A stretch of 64,000 nucleotides of DNA, from NCBI RefSeq assembly GCF_000373365.1, contig NZ_KB891241.1, positions 124,001-188,000 of the forward strand, in the 5' to 3' direction. The notes under the pieces are model-generated. The model was given only the letters and a program-made list of their open reading frames with translations, was not told the DNA's origin and searched no databases. The DNA is from Parafrankia discariae (GTDB taxonomy: Bacteria; Actinomycetota; Actinomycetes; Frankiales; Frankiaceae). The translations under genes and the position numbers were made by a program. Shown piece by piece: positions 29,205 through 39,332 of the stretch (position 1 is its first letter; each line of letters opens with the position of its first letter).

Positions 29205-30323
29205 ATGAACCTGGAGATCCCCGACCCGCGGCCGTCCCGGGGCGGCACTGAACCGCCGGGGCCTGAGCGGGCCTACCGTCGGTTGCTGCTCTGCTATCCG
29301 CGTCGCTGGCGGGAGGCCCGCGGCGAGGAGCTCCTCGGTACGCTGCTCGACGGCGCCGAGGCGGCCGGGCGTACCCGGCCGAGCGGGGCGGAGGCGGTCG
29401 ACCTCGTCGTGCACGGCCTGGCGACCAGGTGCGCTGTCGGCGCCGGCGTTCTGCCGGCCGGCGTCCGCGGCGCGACCGCGACGCTGGCGCCGGCCATCGG
29501 CGCGGGGCTCAGCGCGGTCTGCCTGGTGCTGGCCGAGCGGCAGCCGGCCGCGGACCAGCGCCTGGCGGCCTGGCCCACCGCCGCGCACCCGTGGGCGGAC
29601 CGGGGGCTCGGGCCCTTCCTCACCACCGGCCCGCTGGTCTTCGTGCCCTGGCTGGTCGCGCTCGCCGCCGCCGTCGCCGGCCGGCGACGGATCATGCGGG
29701 TGGCCCTCGTGGTGACGTATCCCGCCACCGGGGCGGTGCTCGCGCTCGGCCGTCACACCGACCTGTTGCGCCCACCGCTGTCGCTGCTCCTGGTACTGGC
29801 GGTGCTGGCCGTCCCGGCGCTGGCGGGGGCCGCGGTCAGGCGGGTGCCCGGTCGCCGGGGCGCGGGCCCCCGGGACCTGGTGGCGGCGACGGGCGCCGTC
29901 CTCGGCTGGGCCGCGCTCCTCGGCGTCTTCGGCTACCAGTTCGGATTCTGGGGCACGCACGACGACGGCTTCCTCGGCACAGTGCGACTGTCCACGACGG
30001 GCTACTGGAGCAGCTCCTTCTACGGATCTCTCACCGAGACGGTGCCGCAGGGGCTGCTCGCGGGTGGCCTGCTGGGCGTGATCGTGGGTGTTCGGCAACC
30101 GGGCTGGGTGGCCGCGGTCTTCGCCTGCGGCGTCGTCCTCTGCGTGCTCCCGGTGCTGAGAGCTTGGATCGACCACTGGACCTTCTACGAGCGGATCACC
30201 CAGATCGCTCTGACACTGGCCGTTCTGCTGTCCGCGGGGCTGGTCGACGCGTGGCGGGCCCGGCGGATCCTGTCGACGAAGGGCCCCACGGGGCCGGCTG
30301 GCGTGCCGCCGACACTGGTCTGA
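29205..30323 (+). CDS. PadR-associated integral membrane protein
   Basis: A 372-residue membrane protein. The cytoplasmic N-terminus has YRRLLLCYPRRWREARGEEL, the Tyr-Pro-Arg/Gly-Glu-Glu motif typical of membrane proteins encoded next to PadR regulators. Seven to eight hydrophobic segments follow between about residues 85 and 360. A polar stretch (FWGTHDDGFLGTVRLST) lies between two of them and is likely extracytoplasmic. It is spaced 14 bp from padR, so the two form one unit. The function is unknown; the pair is often interpreted as a stress- or drug-responsive envelope module, but there is no direct evidence here. Confidence 0.8.
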   Translation: MNLEIPDPRPSRGGTEPPGPERAYRRLLLCYPRRWREARGEELLGTLLDGAEAAGRTRPSGAEAVDLVVHGLATRCAVGAGVLPAGVRGATATLAPAIGAGLSAVCLVLAERQPAADQRLAAWPTAAHPWADRGLGPFLTTGPLVFVPWLVALAAAVAGRRRIMRVALVVTYPATGAVLALGRHTDLLRPPLSLLLVLAVLAVPALAGAAVRRVPGRRGAGPRDLVAATGAVLGWAALLGVFGYQFGFWGTHDDGFLGTVRLSTTGYWSSSFYGSLTETVPQGLLAGGLLGVIVGVRQPGWVAAVFACGVVLCVLPVLRAWIDHWTFYERITQIALTLAVLLSAGLVDAWRARRILSTKGPTGPAGVPPTLV

Positions 30324-30453
30324 TGGTTTTCTCGTCAGCCGAGAGCTCGGCCGGGGCGGGTGGATGGCCCGACCGGGCGGGGAGGACGCCCGGGGTCACG
30401 GATGTGGCGCGCCCGGATAGTCTGGGTTGCAGCGACTCGCGTCACTTCCCGGG

Positions 30454-30465
30454 TACCTTCTCCGC
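30454..30465 (+). promoter_or_regulatory. -10-like TACCTT, leaderless promoter of ftsK
   Basis: TACCTT (30454-30459) stands 6 nt before GTG 30466. It supports this start over an in-frame TTG at 30427. Confidence 0.5.
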
Positions 30466-33267
30466 GTGGCCACACGCACGTCCAACGCGCGCCCGCAGGC
30501 GCAATCCAAGCCGCGGCCGGCCACGGCGCGATCCGGCGGATCCGGTGCCACCGGCCGGGCTCCGGCCGGGGGCCGCGCCGGGTCGTCCACCCGCGGCGGT
30601 GCCGCCCGTGGGGCGAGCACCCGCCGCCGGGCGACCGCGCCGAAGGCTCCCGTCCAGCTGCTGATCGCCCAGGCAGTGATCAAAGCTGTCTACCACGGCT
30701 GGATGGCCGCCGCCGGCATGCTCGGCGGTCTGCTCCGCCGTTTCGGCCGCGGGACGCGGGACCTGCGCATCGACTCCGGGCACCGGCGGGACGGCCTCGG
30801 CCTGGCGGCGTTCGGCGCCGCGATCCTGCTCGGTGCCGCGTTGTGGGGCGGGGCCGGCGGGCCGATCGGCGCGTTCGTCGCCGCGGGGGTGGAGCTGTTC
30901 GTCGGCGTCGGCGCGCTGGCGGTCCCGTTGTTCTTCCTCGGTGCCTCCTGGCGGCTGGTGCGCTCGCCGTCCGACCCGGACAGCCGCGGCCGGGTCGTGA
31001 TCGGCTGGGCCGCGGTCGCCGTCGGGATCCTCGGCGTGCTGCACATCGCCCGCGGGCTGCCGGACTTCGCCGACGGCACGGGCCGGCTGCGCGACGGCGG
31101 CGGCATGCTCGGGCTGCTCGGAAGCGCGCCGCTGGTCAGCGCGGTGACCCCCTACGTGGCCGTCCCGCTGCTGCTGCTCATCGCCTTCTTCGGGCTGCTG
31201 GTGGTGACGGCGACGCCGGTCCGCCAGGTGCCGGAGAAGCTGCGTGAGCTCGCCGAGCGGCTCACCGTCCCGATCCGGGCACCGGGCGACTCCTACGACG
31301 AGTTCGAGGACGAGTACGACGATCTCGACGCCGACGACGCGGCCGGGACCGGTGTCATCGACGAGCTGCTCGAGGACGAGGCGCCGCCGGCCCGGGGCCG
31401 GCGTGGGCGCGCCGGGCGCGCTGGGCGCTCCGGGTCCGGCGAGGGCGTCTTCGACGTCGACGCGGGTCCGGCGGGCGCGGGGCCGGGCGGTGCGCGGGAC
31501 GAGCCGAGCGGCGCCGGGCGTTCCCGGCCGGGCCGGTCCCGCCGGGCCGCGGTGCCCGACGCAGAGGCCCTCGACCCCGCGGACCTGTTCGCCGACGTCG
31601 CCGGGCTGACCGACGACGAGGAGGCAGACGATGTCGCCCCGGTCGTAGCCGGGGGCGGCGCGGGCGGCGCGGGTGCTGGTTCGCGGCGGGCGCGGGGCCG
31701 GGCGGGTGCCGCCGCGGGCGACGTGGCAGCGGAGTCCGTCCCGTCCCCGACCCGGCCGCCCGGCCCGGATGACATCGAGTACCTCGTCCCGCCGACGGAC
31801 GGTGCCTACCGGCTGCCGTCGCCGACGCTGCTGCGCTCCGGCACCCCGCCGAAGGTGCGCTCGGCGGCCACCGACGGTGTCATCGCCTCCCTGACGGACG
31901 TCCTCACGCAGTTCAAGGTCGATGCCAGGGTCACCGGGTTCACCCGGGGTCCGACGGTGACCCGCTACGAGGTGGAGCTGGGCTCGGCGGTGAAGGTCGA
32001 GCGCATCACCCAGCTCGCGAAGAACATCGCCTACGCGGTCAAGAGCCCGGACGTGCGGATCATCAGCCCGATCCCGGGCAAGAGCGCGGTGGGCATCGAG
32101 ATCCCGAACACCGACCGCGAGCTGGTGTCGCTGGGCGACGTCCTGCGCAGCAGTGAGGCGACCGGGAACCCGCACCCGCTGGTCGTGGCCCTCGGGAAGG
32201 ACATCGAGGGCGGCTACGTCCTGGCGAACCTGGCGAAGATGCCGCACATCCTCATCGCGGGCGCCACCGGGGCGGGTAAGTCGACCTGCATCAACACGCT
32301 CATCACGAGCGTGCTGGCGCGCGCCACCCCGGACCAGGTCCGGATGGTCCTCGTCGACCCGAAACGGGTCGAGCTGACGAATTACCAGGGCATTCCCCAT
32401 CTGATCACACCGATCATCACCAATCCCAAGAAGGCGGCGGACGCGCTGCAGTGGGTGGTGAAGGAGATGGAGAACCGCTACGAGGACCTGGCGGCCTGCG
32501 GTGTCCGCCATGTCGACGACTTCAACCGGAAGGTGCGGGCGGGCGAGATCGTGGCGCCGCCCGGTTCGGAGCGGGTTTACACCCCGTATCCGTACATTCT
32601 CGCCATCGTCGACGAGTTGGCGGACCTCATGATGGTGGCCCCGCGTGACGTCGAGGACGCGATCTGCCGGATCACGGCGATGGCCCGCGCGGTGGGGATC
32701 CACCTGGTGCTGGCGACGCAGCGGCCCTCCGTGGACGTCGTCACCGGCCTGATCAAGGCGAACGTGCCGTCCCGGCTGGCCTTCGCCACGGCGTCGCTGG
32801 CCGACAGCCGCACGATCCTGGACCAGGCCGGTGCCGAGAAGCTCGTCGGCCTCGGGGACGCGCTGTTCCTGCCGATGGGAGCGAGCAAGCCGGCCCGGAT
32901 CCAGGGCGCCTTCGTCTCCGAGGACGAGATCTCCGCGATCGTCGACCACACCAAGGAGCAGGCGCAGCCCGCCTTCGTGGTGGACGTCTTCGACGGCGGC
33001 GGCGAGCCGCGCAAGGACATCGACGAGGAGATCGGCGACGACATGGCGCTGTTCCTCCAGGCCGTCGAGCTGGTGGTCAGCACCCAGTTCGGGTCGACGT
33101 CCATGCTTCAGCGCAAGTTGCGGGTCGGGTTCGCGAAGGCCGGCCGGCTGATGGACCTGATGGAAAGCCGGGGGATAGTCGGCCCCAGCGAGGGCTCCAA
33201 GGCCCGCGATGTACTCGTGATGCCCGACGAGCTGGAAGGACTTCTCACGACGCTCCGCAGCGGCTAA
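30466..33267 (+). CDS. ftsK: DNA translocase FtsK
   Basis: FtsK/SpoIIIE-type hexameric DNA pump for chromosome clearance at division septa. It has 933 residues. A basic N-terminal tail (1-65) is followed by about four transmembrane helices (105-260), an acidic, Ala/Gly/Arg-rich linker (280-430), then the motor: alpha domain, Walker A GATGAGKS (about residue 598), and [15 protein letters not shown] (Walker B). The winged-helix gamma domain closes the protein ([29 protein letters not shown]). GTG 30466 is chosen from the promoter spacing. Confidence 0.96.
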   Translation: MATRTSNARPQAQSKPRPATARSGGSGATGRAPAGGRAGSSTRGGAARGASTRRRATAPKAPVQLLIAQAVIKAVYHGWMAAAGMLGGLLRRFGRGTRDLRIDSGHRRDGLGLAAFGAAILLGAALWGGAGGPIGAFVAAGVELFVGVGALAVPLFFLGASWRLVRSPSDPDSRGRVVIGWAAVAVGILGVLHIARGLPDFADGTGRLRDGGGMLGLLGSAPLVSAVTPYVAVPLLLLIAFFGLLVVTATPVRQVPEKLRELAERLTVPIRAPGDSYDEFEDEYDDLDADDAAGTGVIDELLEDEAPPARGRRGRAGRAGRSGSGEGVFDVDAGPAGAGPGGARDEPSGAGRSRPGRSRRAAVPDAEALDPADLFADVAGLTDDEEADDVAPVVAGGGAGGAGAGSRRARGRAGAAAGDVAAESVPSPTRPPGPDDIEYLVPPTDGAYRLPSPTLLRSGTPPKVRSAATDGVIASLTDVLTQFKVDARVTGFTRGPTVTRYEVELGSAVKVERITQLAKNIAYAVKSPDVRIISPIPGKSAVGIEIPNTDRELVSLGDVLRSSEATGNPHPLVVALGKDIEGGYVLANLAKMPHILIAGATGAGKSTCINTLITSVLARATPDQVRMVLVDPKRVELTNYQGIPHLITPIITNPKKAADALQWVVKEMENRYEDLAACGVRHVDDFNRKVRAGEIVAPPGSERVYTPYPYILAIVDELADLMMVAPRDVEDAICRITAMARAVGIHLVLATQRPSVDVVTGLIKANVPSRLAFATASLADSRTILDQAGAEKLVGLGDALFLPMGASKPARIQGAFVSEDEISAIVDHTKEQAQPAFVVDVFDGGGEPRKDIDEEIGDDMALFLQAVELVVSTQFGSTSMLQRKLRVGFAKAGRLMDLMESRGIVGPSEGSKARDVLVMPDELEGLLTTLRSG

Positions 33268-33376
33268 GAAAGTCAGGACAGGTCCGTCGCCAGCTGTCGG
33301 AGGTCGGCCGGCGACCGTAATATCGGCTGGCGCACGCCAGCGGCGCCAAGGGCATAACGGGTGCGGAGGTTCGCTC

Positions 33377-34387
33377 ATGCGGTCAGCGGACGACCCGGCG
33401 ACCCCTGAGTCGGTGGACGCGGTGCCGCCGGCTCAGATCCCGGCTCCGCCGGCCGAGGTCTCGCCGGCTCAGGTCCCGGCTCCGCCGGCCCAGATCCCGG
33501 CGCCGCAGCAGCCGGCACCTCCGGAGCGGGTGGGCCCGGGCGGCGCGGCCGCGGAGTCCCTGGGCTCGTCCATCGCGGCGGCCCGGCGGGCCGCCGGCCT
33601 GACGATCGACGACGTGAGCGACCGGACCCGGATCCGCGCCTCGCTGATCGAGCGGATCGAGCAGGACGACTTCTCCGGCTGCGGCGGCTCCGTCTACGCG
33701 CGCGGGCACCTGCGCAGCATCGCGACCACGCTCGGGCTGGAGCCCGGCCCGCTGCTGGCGGTGTACGACGCCGGGCACGAGCACGTGCCGTCCCCGGTCG
33801 TGGTCGCCTCGCCGGAGTTCGACCCGCTGCACGGTGGCGGGGGGCGTGGCCGCGGGTTCGGCGGCTTCCGCTGGGTACCAGCGATGATCATTTCGCTGGT
33901 GGTGGTGTGCGCGCTGGCACTCGTCGCCCTGCTGCTGCCTTCGGGCGGGGGCGACTCCGACGACACGGCCACGCCCCGGCCGAGCGCGTCGCCGAGCGCC
34001 CCGGCCGGCCCGGCGTCGCCCGGTCCGTCCCCGGTGCCCACGACCCCGCCACCTCCCGGGGTGAACGTGCGGATGCAGGCCCTCGACGCGCAGAGCTGGC
34101 TGGAGGTCCGCGACGACAGCGACAAGGTGCTGTTCGCGCAGCTCCTGCAACGGGGCGACAGCCGTGAGGTGTCCTCCGAGGGTGCTCTGGAGATCAAGAT
34201 GGGCAACGCGGGCGCCGTCGACCTCTCGTGTAACGGCACGAGACTGGACCGGGCCGGCGGGTCGGGCGAGGTCGTGACGATCCGGGTGGCGCTCGCCGCG
34301 ACCGGCGGCGGCTGCACGGTCGACGGGCCGGGCACGGGCGGCCTCGCGGCCGGCGGGCCGGTGCTGACGGCCGCACCGACCGGCTGA
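33377..34387 (+). CDS. RodZ-like membrane protein with N-terminal HTH
   Basis: A 336-residue protein with the RodZ architecture. A Pro/Ala-rich N-terminus with repeated PAPPAQ (1-55) precedes an HTH_25-type helix-turn-helix (about 60-135: SLGSSIAAARRAAGLTIDDVSDRT, YARGHLRSIA). One transmembrane helix lies at about 172-195, then a Ser/Pro/Thr linker. The extracytoplasmic DUF4115-like domain includes DAQSWLEVRDD and GALEIKMGNAG. ATG at 33377 has GGAGG at 9 nt. It lies between ftsK and rimO, as RodZ-like genes do in other actinobacteria; a role in envelope morphogenesis is inferred. Tandem 20-bp repeats span the stop codon. Confidence 0.85.
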   Translation: MRSADDPATPESVDAVPPAQIPAPPAEVSPAQVPAPPAQIPAPQQPAPPERVGPGGAAAESLGSSIAAARRAAGLTIDDVSDRTRIRASLIERIEQDDFSGCGGSVYARGHLRSIATTLGLEPGPLLAVYDAGHEHVPSPVVVASPEFDPLHGGGGRGRGFGGFRWVPAMIISLVVVCALALVALLLPSGGGDSDDTATPRPSASPSAPAGPASPGPSPVPTTPPPPGVNVRMQALDAQSWLEVRDDSDKVLFAQLLQRGDSREVSSEGALEIKMGNAGAVDLSCNGTRLDRAGGSGEVVTIRVALAATGGGCTVDGPGTGGLAAGGPVLTAAPTG

Positions 34388-34441
34388 CGTCGGGCCTGGC
34401 GGGCTGACGTCGGGCCTGGCGGGCTGGCCCCGGGCCTGGGC
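34382..34441. repeat. 20-bp tandem repeats spanning the RodZ-like stop codon
   Basis: GGCTGACGTCGGGCCTGGCG at 34382-34401 and 34402-34421 are identical; a third copy (34422-34441) is diverged. The stop TGA (34385-34387) lies in copy 1. Confidence 0.9.
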
Positions 34442-34491
34442 CGGCCACGCCGGGGCGGGGGCCGTCGGCGCGGTGTCCGGGGCCGCCCCGG

Positions 34492-34503
34492 TAGCCTGGG
34501 TCC
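34492..34503 (+). promoter_or_regulatory. -10-like TAGCCT, leaderless promoter of rimO
   Basis: TAGCCT (34492-34497) lies 6 nt before GTG 34504, and no ribosome binding site is present. Confidence 0.5.
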
Positions 34504-36087
34504 GTGTCCCCTCGTCCTGCACGCCGGGTAGCTCTCGTCACGCTCGGGTGTTCCCGTAACGAGGTGGATTCCGAGGAACTCGCCGCCCGCCTCGCCACGG
34601 ACGGCTGGGACCTGGTCGACGACGCCGCCGACGCGGACGCCGTCCTGGTCAACACCTGCGGTTTCGTCGAGGCGGCGAAGAAGGACTCGATCGACGCCCT
34701 GCTCGCCGCGGACGCCCTGCGCGAGCCCGGCGACGGCGGGCCGCGCGCGGTCGTGGCCGTGGGCTGCATGGCCGAGCGGTACGGCCGGGAGCTCGCCGAC
34801 ACCCTGCCCGAGGCGGACGCCGTGCTCGGCTTCGACGCCTACCCGCGGATCTCCGCGCACCTCGAGGCGGTGCTCGCCGGCTCGGCGCCGGCCTCGCACA
34901 CCCCGCGCGACCGGCGCACGCTGCTGCCGATCTCCCCGGTGGAGCGGGGGGACGCCTCCCGCGCGGCGCACTCGCCGCACATCCCCGGTCATATCCAGCC
35001 GGCGGGCGCGGTCACGGCGGGGAGCGGCCGGCAGCGGCTCACCTCCAGCCCGGTCGTGCCGCTGAAGCTGTCCAGCGGGTGCGACCGCCGCTGCGCCTTC
35101 TGCGCCATCCCGTCCTTCCGCGGCTCGCATGTCTCCCGCCGCCCGGAGGACGTGCTGGCCGAGGCCGAGTGGCTGGCCGGGCAGGGCGCCCGCGAGCTGG
35201 TCCTGGTCAGCGAGAACTCGACGTCCTACGGCAAGGATCTCGGCGATCTGCGGGCGCTGGAGAAGCTGCTGCCGAAGCTGGCCGCCGTCCCGGGGATCGT
35301 CCGGGTCCGCACCGTGTATCTCCAGCCGGCCGAGCTGCGGCCGTCCCTGCTGGAGGTGCTGCTGACGACGCCGGGCCTGGCGCCCTACCTCGACCTGTCG
35401 TTCCAGCACGCCAGCCCGGCGGTGCTGCGGCGGATGCGCCGGTTCGGCGGCTCGACCGACTTCCTGGACCTGCTGCGGCGGGCCCGCGCGCTGCTCCCGG
35501 ACCTGGGCGCCCGCTCGAACGTGATCGTCGGCTTCCCCGGTGAGACCGACGAGGACGTCGACATCCTGCTGAACTTCCTCGAGCGTGCCGACCTCGACGC
35601 GGTCGGGGTGTTCGGCTATTCCGACGAGGAGGGGACGGAGGCCGCCGGCATGGCGGACCACGTCGACCCCGAGGAGATCGAGAACCGGCGGGCCGAGGTG
35701 ACCGACCTCGTCGAGCAGCTCACCGCCGCCCGCGCCGAGCGCCGGATCGGCACGACCGTCGAGGTGCTCGTCGAGGAGGTGGCCGGTGCTCTCGGGTACG
35801 GCTGCGCCGGGCACCAGCAGGCCGACGCCGACGGCTCGTGCACGGTCCGCCTGCCCGCGGGTGGGCCACCGGGCGGCGTGGCCGTCGGGGACCTGATCGC
35901 GGCCCGGGTCGTGGCGGCCGAGGGCGTCGACCTGGTCGCGGAGTTCACCGGCATGCTCGACCGCGCCGGAGCCGGCCCGGCCGGCACCGTGGCGGCCGGG
36001 CCGGCCGTGGCGGGTTCCGTGCTGCCGCCGATCCCGGACGGGGTCGGCCCGATGGACGCGGTGGGCCACCCTTCGGGTGTGGCGTGA
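34504..36087 (+). CDS. rimO: Ribosomal protein S12 methylthiotransferase RimO
   Basis: RimO is a radical-SAM enzyme that methylthiolates the conserved Asp of ribosomal protein S12. It has 527 residues. The UPF0004 domain holds three cluster cysteines (TLGCSRN, VNTCGF, VGCMAE). The radical-SAM triad CDRRCAFC is at about residues 193-200. The TRAM domain follows near 400. It is longer than typical (about 440-490) because of an insert near residues 135-180 and a Pro/Gly tail. Family members split into RimO and MiaB; the LGCSRN and SENSTSYG motifs favour RimO, and a separate miaB is at 59.1 kb. The stop overlaps pgsA (GTGA). Confidence 0.94.
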   Translation: MSPRPARRVALVTLGCSRNEVDSEELAARLATDGWDLVDDAADADAVLVNTCGFVEAAKKDSIDALLAADALREPGDGGPRAVVAVGCMAERYGRELADTLPEADAVLGFDAYPRISAHLEAVLAGSAPASHTPRDRRTLLPISPVERGDASRAAHSPHIPGHIQPAGAVTAGSGRQRLTSSPVVPLKLSSGCDRRCAFCAIPSFRGSHVSRRPEDVLAEAEWLAGQGARELVLVSENSTSYGKDLGDLRALEKLLPKLAAVPGIVRVRTVYLQPAELRPSLLEVLLTTPGLAPYLDLSFQHASPAVLRRMRRFGGSTDFLDLLRRARALLPDLGARSNVIVGFPGETDEDVDILLNFLERADLDAVGVFGYSDEEGTEAAGMADHVDPEEIENRRAEVTDLVEQLTAARAERRIGTTVEVLVEEVAGALGYGCAGHQQADADGSCTVRLPAGGPPGGVAVGDLIAARVVAAEGVDLVAEFTGMLDRAGAGPAGTVAAGPAVAGSVLPPIPDGVGPMDAVGHPSGVA

Positions 36088-36806
36088 CCGGCACCGGCAC
36101 CGGCGACCGGGCGGCGCCGAAGCCGCCCGTTCTCAACATCGCCAACGTCCTGACGATCCTCCGGCTGGCGCTGGTACCGGTCTTCGTGGCCTTCCTGTTC
36201 GCCGGCCCGGACACCGACGGCTGGCGCTACGCGGCGTTCGGCGCGTACGCCGTCGCCGCGGTCACCGACCAGATCGACGGCTCGATCGCCCGCCGCCGCG
36301 GCCTCGTCACCGACTTCGGGATTCTGGTGGATCCCATCGCGGACAAGGCGCTCACCGGTGCCGCGCTGGTCTCGCTGTCGATCCTCGGTGAGCTGCCCTG
36401 GGCGGTCACCGTCGTGGTCGCCGTCCGCGAGATCGGCGTGACGCTGCTACGGCTGTGGGTCATCCGGTACGGGGTGATCGCGGCCAGTCGGGGCGGCAAG
36501 GCGAAGACACTGCTCCTCAACATCTCGCTCGGGCTCTACGTGCTGCCGCTGGCGGGCGTCGCGGCCAGCGGTCGAGCGGTGATCCTCGCCTGCGGGGTCG
36601 TGGTCGCCGTGGTGACCGGGGCGGACTACGTCTACCGGGCGCTGGCGCTGCGCCGCCAGGCCGGCCCGGAGCTGCCGCAGGCGCAGGCGGCGCAGGCGCA
36701 GGTGGCGTCGGAGTCGACGGCACCGGAGCCGACGGCACGGGAGCTGACGGCGCCGGATCAGGGGGCTGTGACCGGGCCCGGAAGAGGAGAGATCGATGCG
36801 CGCTGA
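36084..36806 (+). CDS. pgsA: CDP-diacylglycerol-glycerol-3-phosphate 3-phosphatidyltransferase (CDP-alcohol phosphatidyltransferase)
   Basis: PgsA-type enzyme making phosphatidylglycerol phosphate in the membrane. It has 240 residues. The CDP-alcohol phosphatidyltransferase signature D-x2-D-G-x2-A-R-x8-G-x3-D-x3-D is complete ([10 protein letters not shown] then [10 protein letters not shown]). Five to six hydrophobic helices cover residues 20-190. The last 45 residues are a repetitive Ala/Glu/Thr tail (repeated TAPEPTARE-like units). GTG at 36084 overlaps the rimO stop, and its own end overlaps the cinA start by 11 bp. Which alcohol it uses is assigned from the rimO-pgsA-cinA context. Confidence 0.9.
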   Translation: MTGTGTGDRAAPKPPVLNIANVLTILRLALVPVFVAFLFAGPDTDGWRYAAFGAYAVAAVTDQIDGSIARRRGLVTDFGILVDPIADKALTGAALVSLSILGELPWAVTVVVAVREIGVTLLRLWVIRYGVIAASRGGKAKTLLLNISLGLYVLPLAGVAASGRAVILACGVVVAVVTGADYVYRALALRRQAGPELPQAQAAQAQVASESTAPEPTARELTAPDQGAVTGPGRGEIDAR

Positions 36807-38112
36807 ACTGCTGGCGGTGGGGGACGAGCTCCTCTACGGGGACATCGTGAACGGCAACGCGGCCTGGCTGGGACGTCAGCTCGCCGACGTCGGGGTCGAG
36901 GTGGCGACGTCCACCGTGGTCGGTGACCTGATCTCGGACATCGCGACCGCGATCGGTGTCGCGCTGGGGCGCGCCGACGCCGTGATCATGACGGGCGGGC
37001 TCGGCCCGACCCAGGACGACCTGACCCGCGAGGGGATCGCCCTGGCCGCCGGCGTCGGCCTGCGCCGGGACGAGGCCGAGGAGGCCACCCTGCGCCGCCG
37101 CTTCGAGGAGCTGGGCCGGTCGCGTTCGGGAGCGGGGGGCCGCGGGGTCCCCGAGATGAACTTCCGGCAGGCTGACCTGCCCGTCGGCGCGCGGCCGCTG
37201 CCCAACGGCCCGGGCACCGCGCCCGGCGTCCAGCTGGAGATCGGCTCCGGTGTCGTCTACGCCATGCCCGGCGTCCCGTTCGAGATGCACGAGATGTTCA
37301 CCCGCAGCGTGCTGCCGGACATCCTGCGCCGGGCCGGGCAGCCCGCGGTGGTTGTGCACCGGGTGCTGCGCACGGCGGGCATGTGGGAGTCGATGGTCGC
37401 CGAGGCGCTCGCGGACGAGGTCGCCCGGCTCGAACCGATCGGGAACCCGCGCATCGCGTTCCTCGCCAGCGGCGGCCAGACCCGGGTGCGGATCACCGCC
37501 CGCGCCGCGGACCGGGCGGCCGCGGAGACGCTGATCGCCCCGGTGGAGCGGGCGGCGCGCGCGGCGCTCGGCGCCGGTGTCTACGGCGGCGACGACGAGT
37601 CGCTGGAGGGCGTCGTCCTGGAGCTGCTGCGGGTGGAGGGGGCGACGCTCGCCGTCGCGGAGTCGCTGACCGGCGGGCTGCTGGCGGGCCGGCTGACCGA
37701 CGTCCCGGGGGCCAGCGCCGTGTTCCGCGGCGGGGTCGTCTCGTACGCCACCGAGGTCAAGGGCACCGTGCTCAACGTCGGCCGGGATGTCCTGGCGACC
37801 GAGGGCGCGGTCTCGCCGGCGGCGGCCGAGGCGATGGCGGCCGGCGTTCGGGACCTGCTCGGGGCCACCTACGGGCTCGCCACCACCGGCGTCGCCGGCC
37901 CGCGGGAGCAGGAGGGCAAGCCGGTGGGCACCCTGCATCTGGGGCTGGCCGGCCCGGACGGCACGACGTCCCGTTCGCTGCGGCTGCCCGGCGACCGGCA
38001 GCGGATCCGTGAGTTCGCCGTCGTGCAGGCTCTGGACGTGCTGCGCCGTACCCTGGAAGGCCGTCCGGCCGTCGGCGGGTCGGCGCTGCCGGAACAGGCC
38101 CGGGCGCACTGA
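36796..38112 (+). CDS. cinA: CinA family protein (competence/damage-inducible, nicotinamide-nucleotide amidase)
   Basis: CinA combines an N-terminal MoaB/MogA-like COG1058 domain, linked to ADP-ribose pyrophosphatase activity, with a C-terminal NMN amidase domain. It has 438 residues. N-terminal motifs: AVGDELLYGDIVNGN and MTGGLGPTQDDLT. The C-terminal domain starts near residue 275 and has AESLTGGLLAGRLTDVPGAS, FRGGVVSYATEVKG and GVAGP. ATG at 36796 has GAGGAGAG upstream and overlaps pgsA. In many bacteria cinA sits beside recA; here recA is about 12 kb further on. Confidence 0.95.
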   Translation: MRAELLAVGDELLYGDIVNGNAAWLGRQLADVGVEVATSTVVGDLISDIATAIGVALGRADAVIMTGGLGPTQDDLTREGIALAAGVGLRRDEAEEATLRRRFEELGRSRSGAGGRGVPEMNFRQADLPVGARPLPNGPGTAPGVQLEIGSGVVYAMPGVPFEMHEMFTRSVLPDILRRAGQPAVVVHRVLRTAGMWESMVAEALADEVARLEPIGNPRIAFLASGGQTRVRITARAADRAAAETLIAPVERAARAALGAGVYGGDDESLEGVVLELLRVEGATLAVAESLTGGLLAGRLTDVPGASAVFRGGVVSYATEVKGTVLNVGRDVLATEGAVSPAAAEAMAAGVRDLLGATYGLATTGVAGPREQEGKPVGTLHLGLAGPDGTTSRSLRLPGDRQRIREFAVVQALDVLRRTLEGRPAVGGSALPEQARAH

Positions 38113-38122
38113 TCATCCGCTC

Positions 38123-38156
38123 TCGGCCGCCCGTTGGTGGAATGGACGGCGGCCGA
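38123..38156 (+). terminator. Hairpin after cinA
   Basis: A 9-bp perfect stem (TCGGCCGCC and complement at 38148-38156) with a 16-nt loop begins 10 bp after the cinA stop. No U-tract. Confidence 0.4.
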
Positions 38157-38284
38157 TCGGCCGGGTGGCGGCGCCGATCCCCGTTTGGGGGTGCTTACAG
38201 CGTTACAGTCCTATCAACGATGCCCCGGAGGGGCGCCCGGCGGGTATACGGTGAACGCAGCCCGTGGACGAAGGAGGAGGCTCG

Positions 38285-38605
38285 ATGGTCCTGCTCCGAC
38301 GCGTGATCGGCGAGGCGTTGCGCCGCCGCCGACAGGATCAGCACCGGACACTGCGGGAGGTGTCGTCGGCGGCGAGAGTGTCGCTCGGCTACCTCTCGGA
38401 GGTCGAGCGCGGCCAGAAGGAGGCGAGCTCGGAACTGCTCGCGTCCATCTGCGACGCGTTGGGGGTACGGCTGGCGGACCTTCTTCGCGAGGTCAGTGAC
38501 GACCTGGAACTCGCCGAGCTGGCGGCGAGCGCGCCGACACCGGTCGGTGGCCCGTCCGCCGTGGTCGTGCCGGCCCGCCCGGCGGTGGTCGACCGCGCCG
38601 CCTGA
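38285..38605 (+). CDS. clgR: ClgR-like XRE family regulator
   Basis: A 106-residue XRE-type helix-turn-helix protein closely resembling ClgR, the activator of clp protease genes in actinobacteria. [38 protein letters not shown] and [17 protein letters not shown] are near-diagnostic. ATG at 38285 has AGGAGGAGG upstream; a GTG 21 bp earlier is less likely. A possible -10 TACGGT is at 38247-38252. It follows pgsA-cinA and precedes dps and pspA; in mycobacteria clgR and pspA form one operon with a membrane partner. ClgR proteins are usually proteolytically unstable; the Ala-Ala C-terminus here would suit ClpXP-type recognition. Confidence 0.9.
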   Translation: MVLLRRVIGEALRRRRQDQHRTLREVSSAARVSLGYLSEVERGQKEASSELLASICDALGVRLADLLREVSDDLELAELAASAPTPVGGPSAVVVPARPAVVDRAA

Positions 38606-38645
38606 GCCACGCGGGCCTGTCCGGTCAGCGTACGGATCTTCTCTG

Positions 38646-38674
38646 CGGGCACGCCTTTTCGTGGGACGTGCCCG
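38646..38674 (+). promoter_or_regulatory. Hairpin between clgR and dps
   Basis: CGGGCACG (38646-38653) and CGTGCCCG (38667-38674) form an 8-bp perfect stem with a 13-nt loop, 22 bp before the dps start. It may be an attenuator or stability element separating the two genes. Confidence 0.45.
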
Positions 38675-38695
38675 AGCTCCAGAGAGAGGATCAAC

Positions 38696-39163
38696 ATGAG
38701 CGCGATCCGCAGTCCGCTGTCAGACGAGGCGCGCACGGTCACCGGCGAGGCGCTCCAGGGCGCCGTCGTGGACCTGGTCGATCTGTCGCTGCTGGCCAAG
38801 CAGCTCCACTGGAACGTGATCGGCCATAACTTCCGCACGGTGCACCTTCAGCTCGACGCCGTGGTCGAGCTCGCCCGGCGCCACACCGACCTGGCCGCCG
38901 AACGCGCCGTGTCGATCGGGGTGAACCCTGACGGCCAGGCCGGGACCATCGCCCGCGGCAGTCACCTGCACGGTGTCGAGCCCGGCTACATCAACGACGA
39001 GAAGGCGATCCGGCTGATCACGGACGTCCTGGCCGCGATGATCACCAGGATGCGCACCCGGATGGACGTGACCGAGCAGCCGGACCCGGTGACCCAGGAC
39101 CTGTTCATCGGCGTGCTCCGCGACCTCGAGGAACAGCACTGGATGTTCCAGGCGATGGTCTAG
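38696..39163 (+). CDS. dps: Dps family DNA-binding/ferritin-like protein
   Basis: Dps proteins form dodecamers that oxidise and store iron and protect DNA. The 155-residue four-helix bundle has the inter-subunit ferroxidase pattern: LLAKQLHWNVIGHNFRTVHLQLD with His and Asp ligands, then ARRHTDLAAER. It lacks a long basic tail, so DNA binding may be weak. ATG at 38696 has AGAGAGGA upstream. Its place between clgR and pspA is unusual; in the mycobacterial clgR-pspA operon no such gene intervenes. Confidence 0.93.
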   Translation: MSAIRSPLSDEARTVTGEALQGAVVDLVDLSLLAKQLHWNVIGHNFRTVHLQLDAVVELARRHTDLAAERAVSIGVNPDGQAGTIARGSHLHGVEPGYINDEKAIRLITDVLAAMITRMRTRMDVTEQPDPVTQDLFIGVLRDLEEQHWMFQAMV

Positions 39164-39332
39164 TCGCCCCGGTTCGCCCGGTCCCGGTCCGCTCCGGCGA
39201 ACGGGGCATCCGGCTGGAGCCGGGGCGGATCGGGCGCCGCGTCGGGAATCGGACAGGGCTCGGCGCGGCCCGGTCGCGGAACGAGGCTGTCGGCGGCTCA
39301 CCAGATCGGCCTCGCCGTGGGACGATCGAGGT

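Noticed and set aside
30442-33378. 978-codon minus-strand open frame opposite ftsK
   Set aside because: Antisense shadow of ftsK; no family motif and no ribosome binding site.
34504-36087. rimO considered as a second miaB
   Set aside because: The motifs TLGCSRN and SENSTSYG and the position before pgsA fit RimO; the miaB-type [10 protein letters not shown] is found only in the gene at 59.1 kb.
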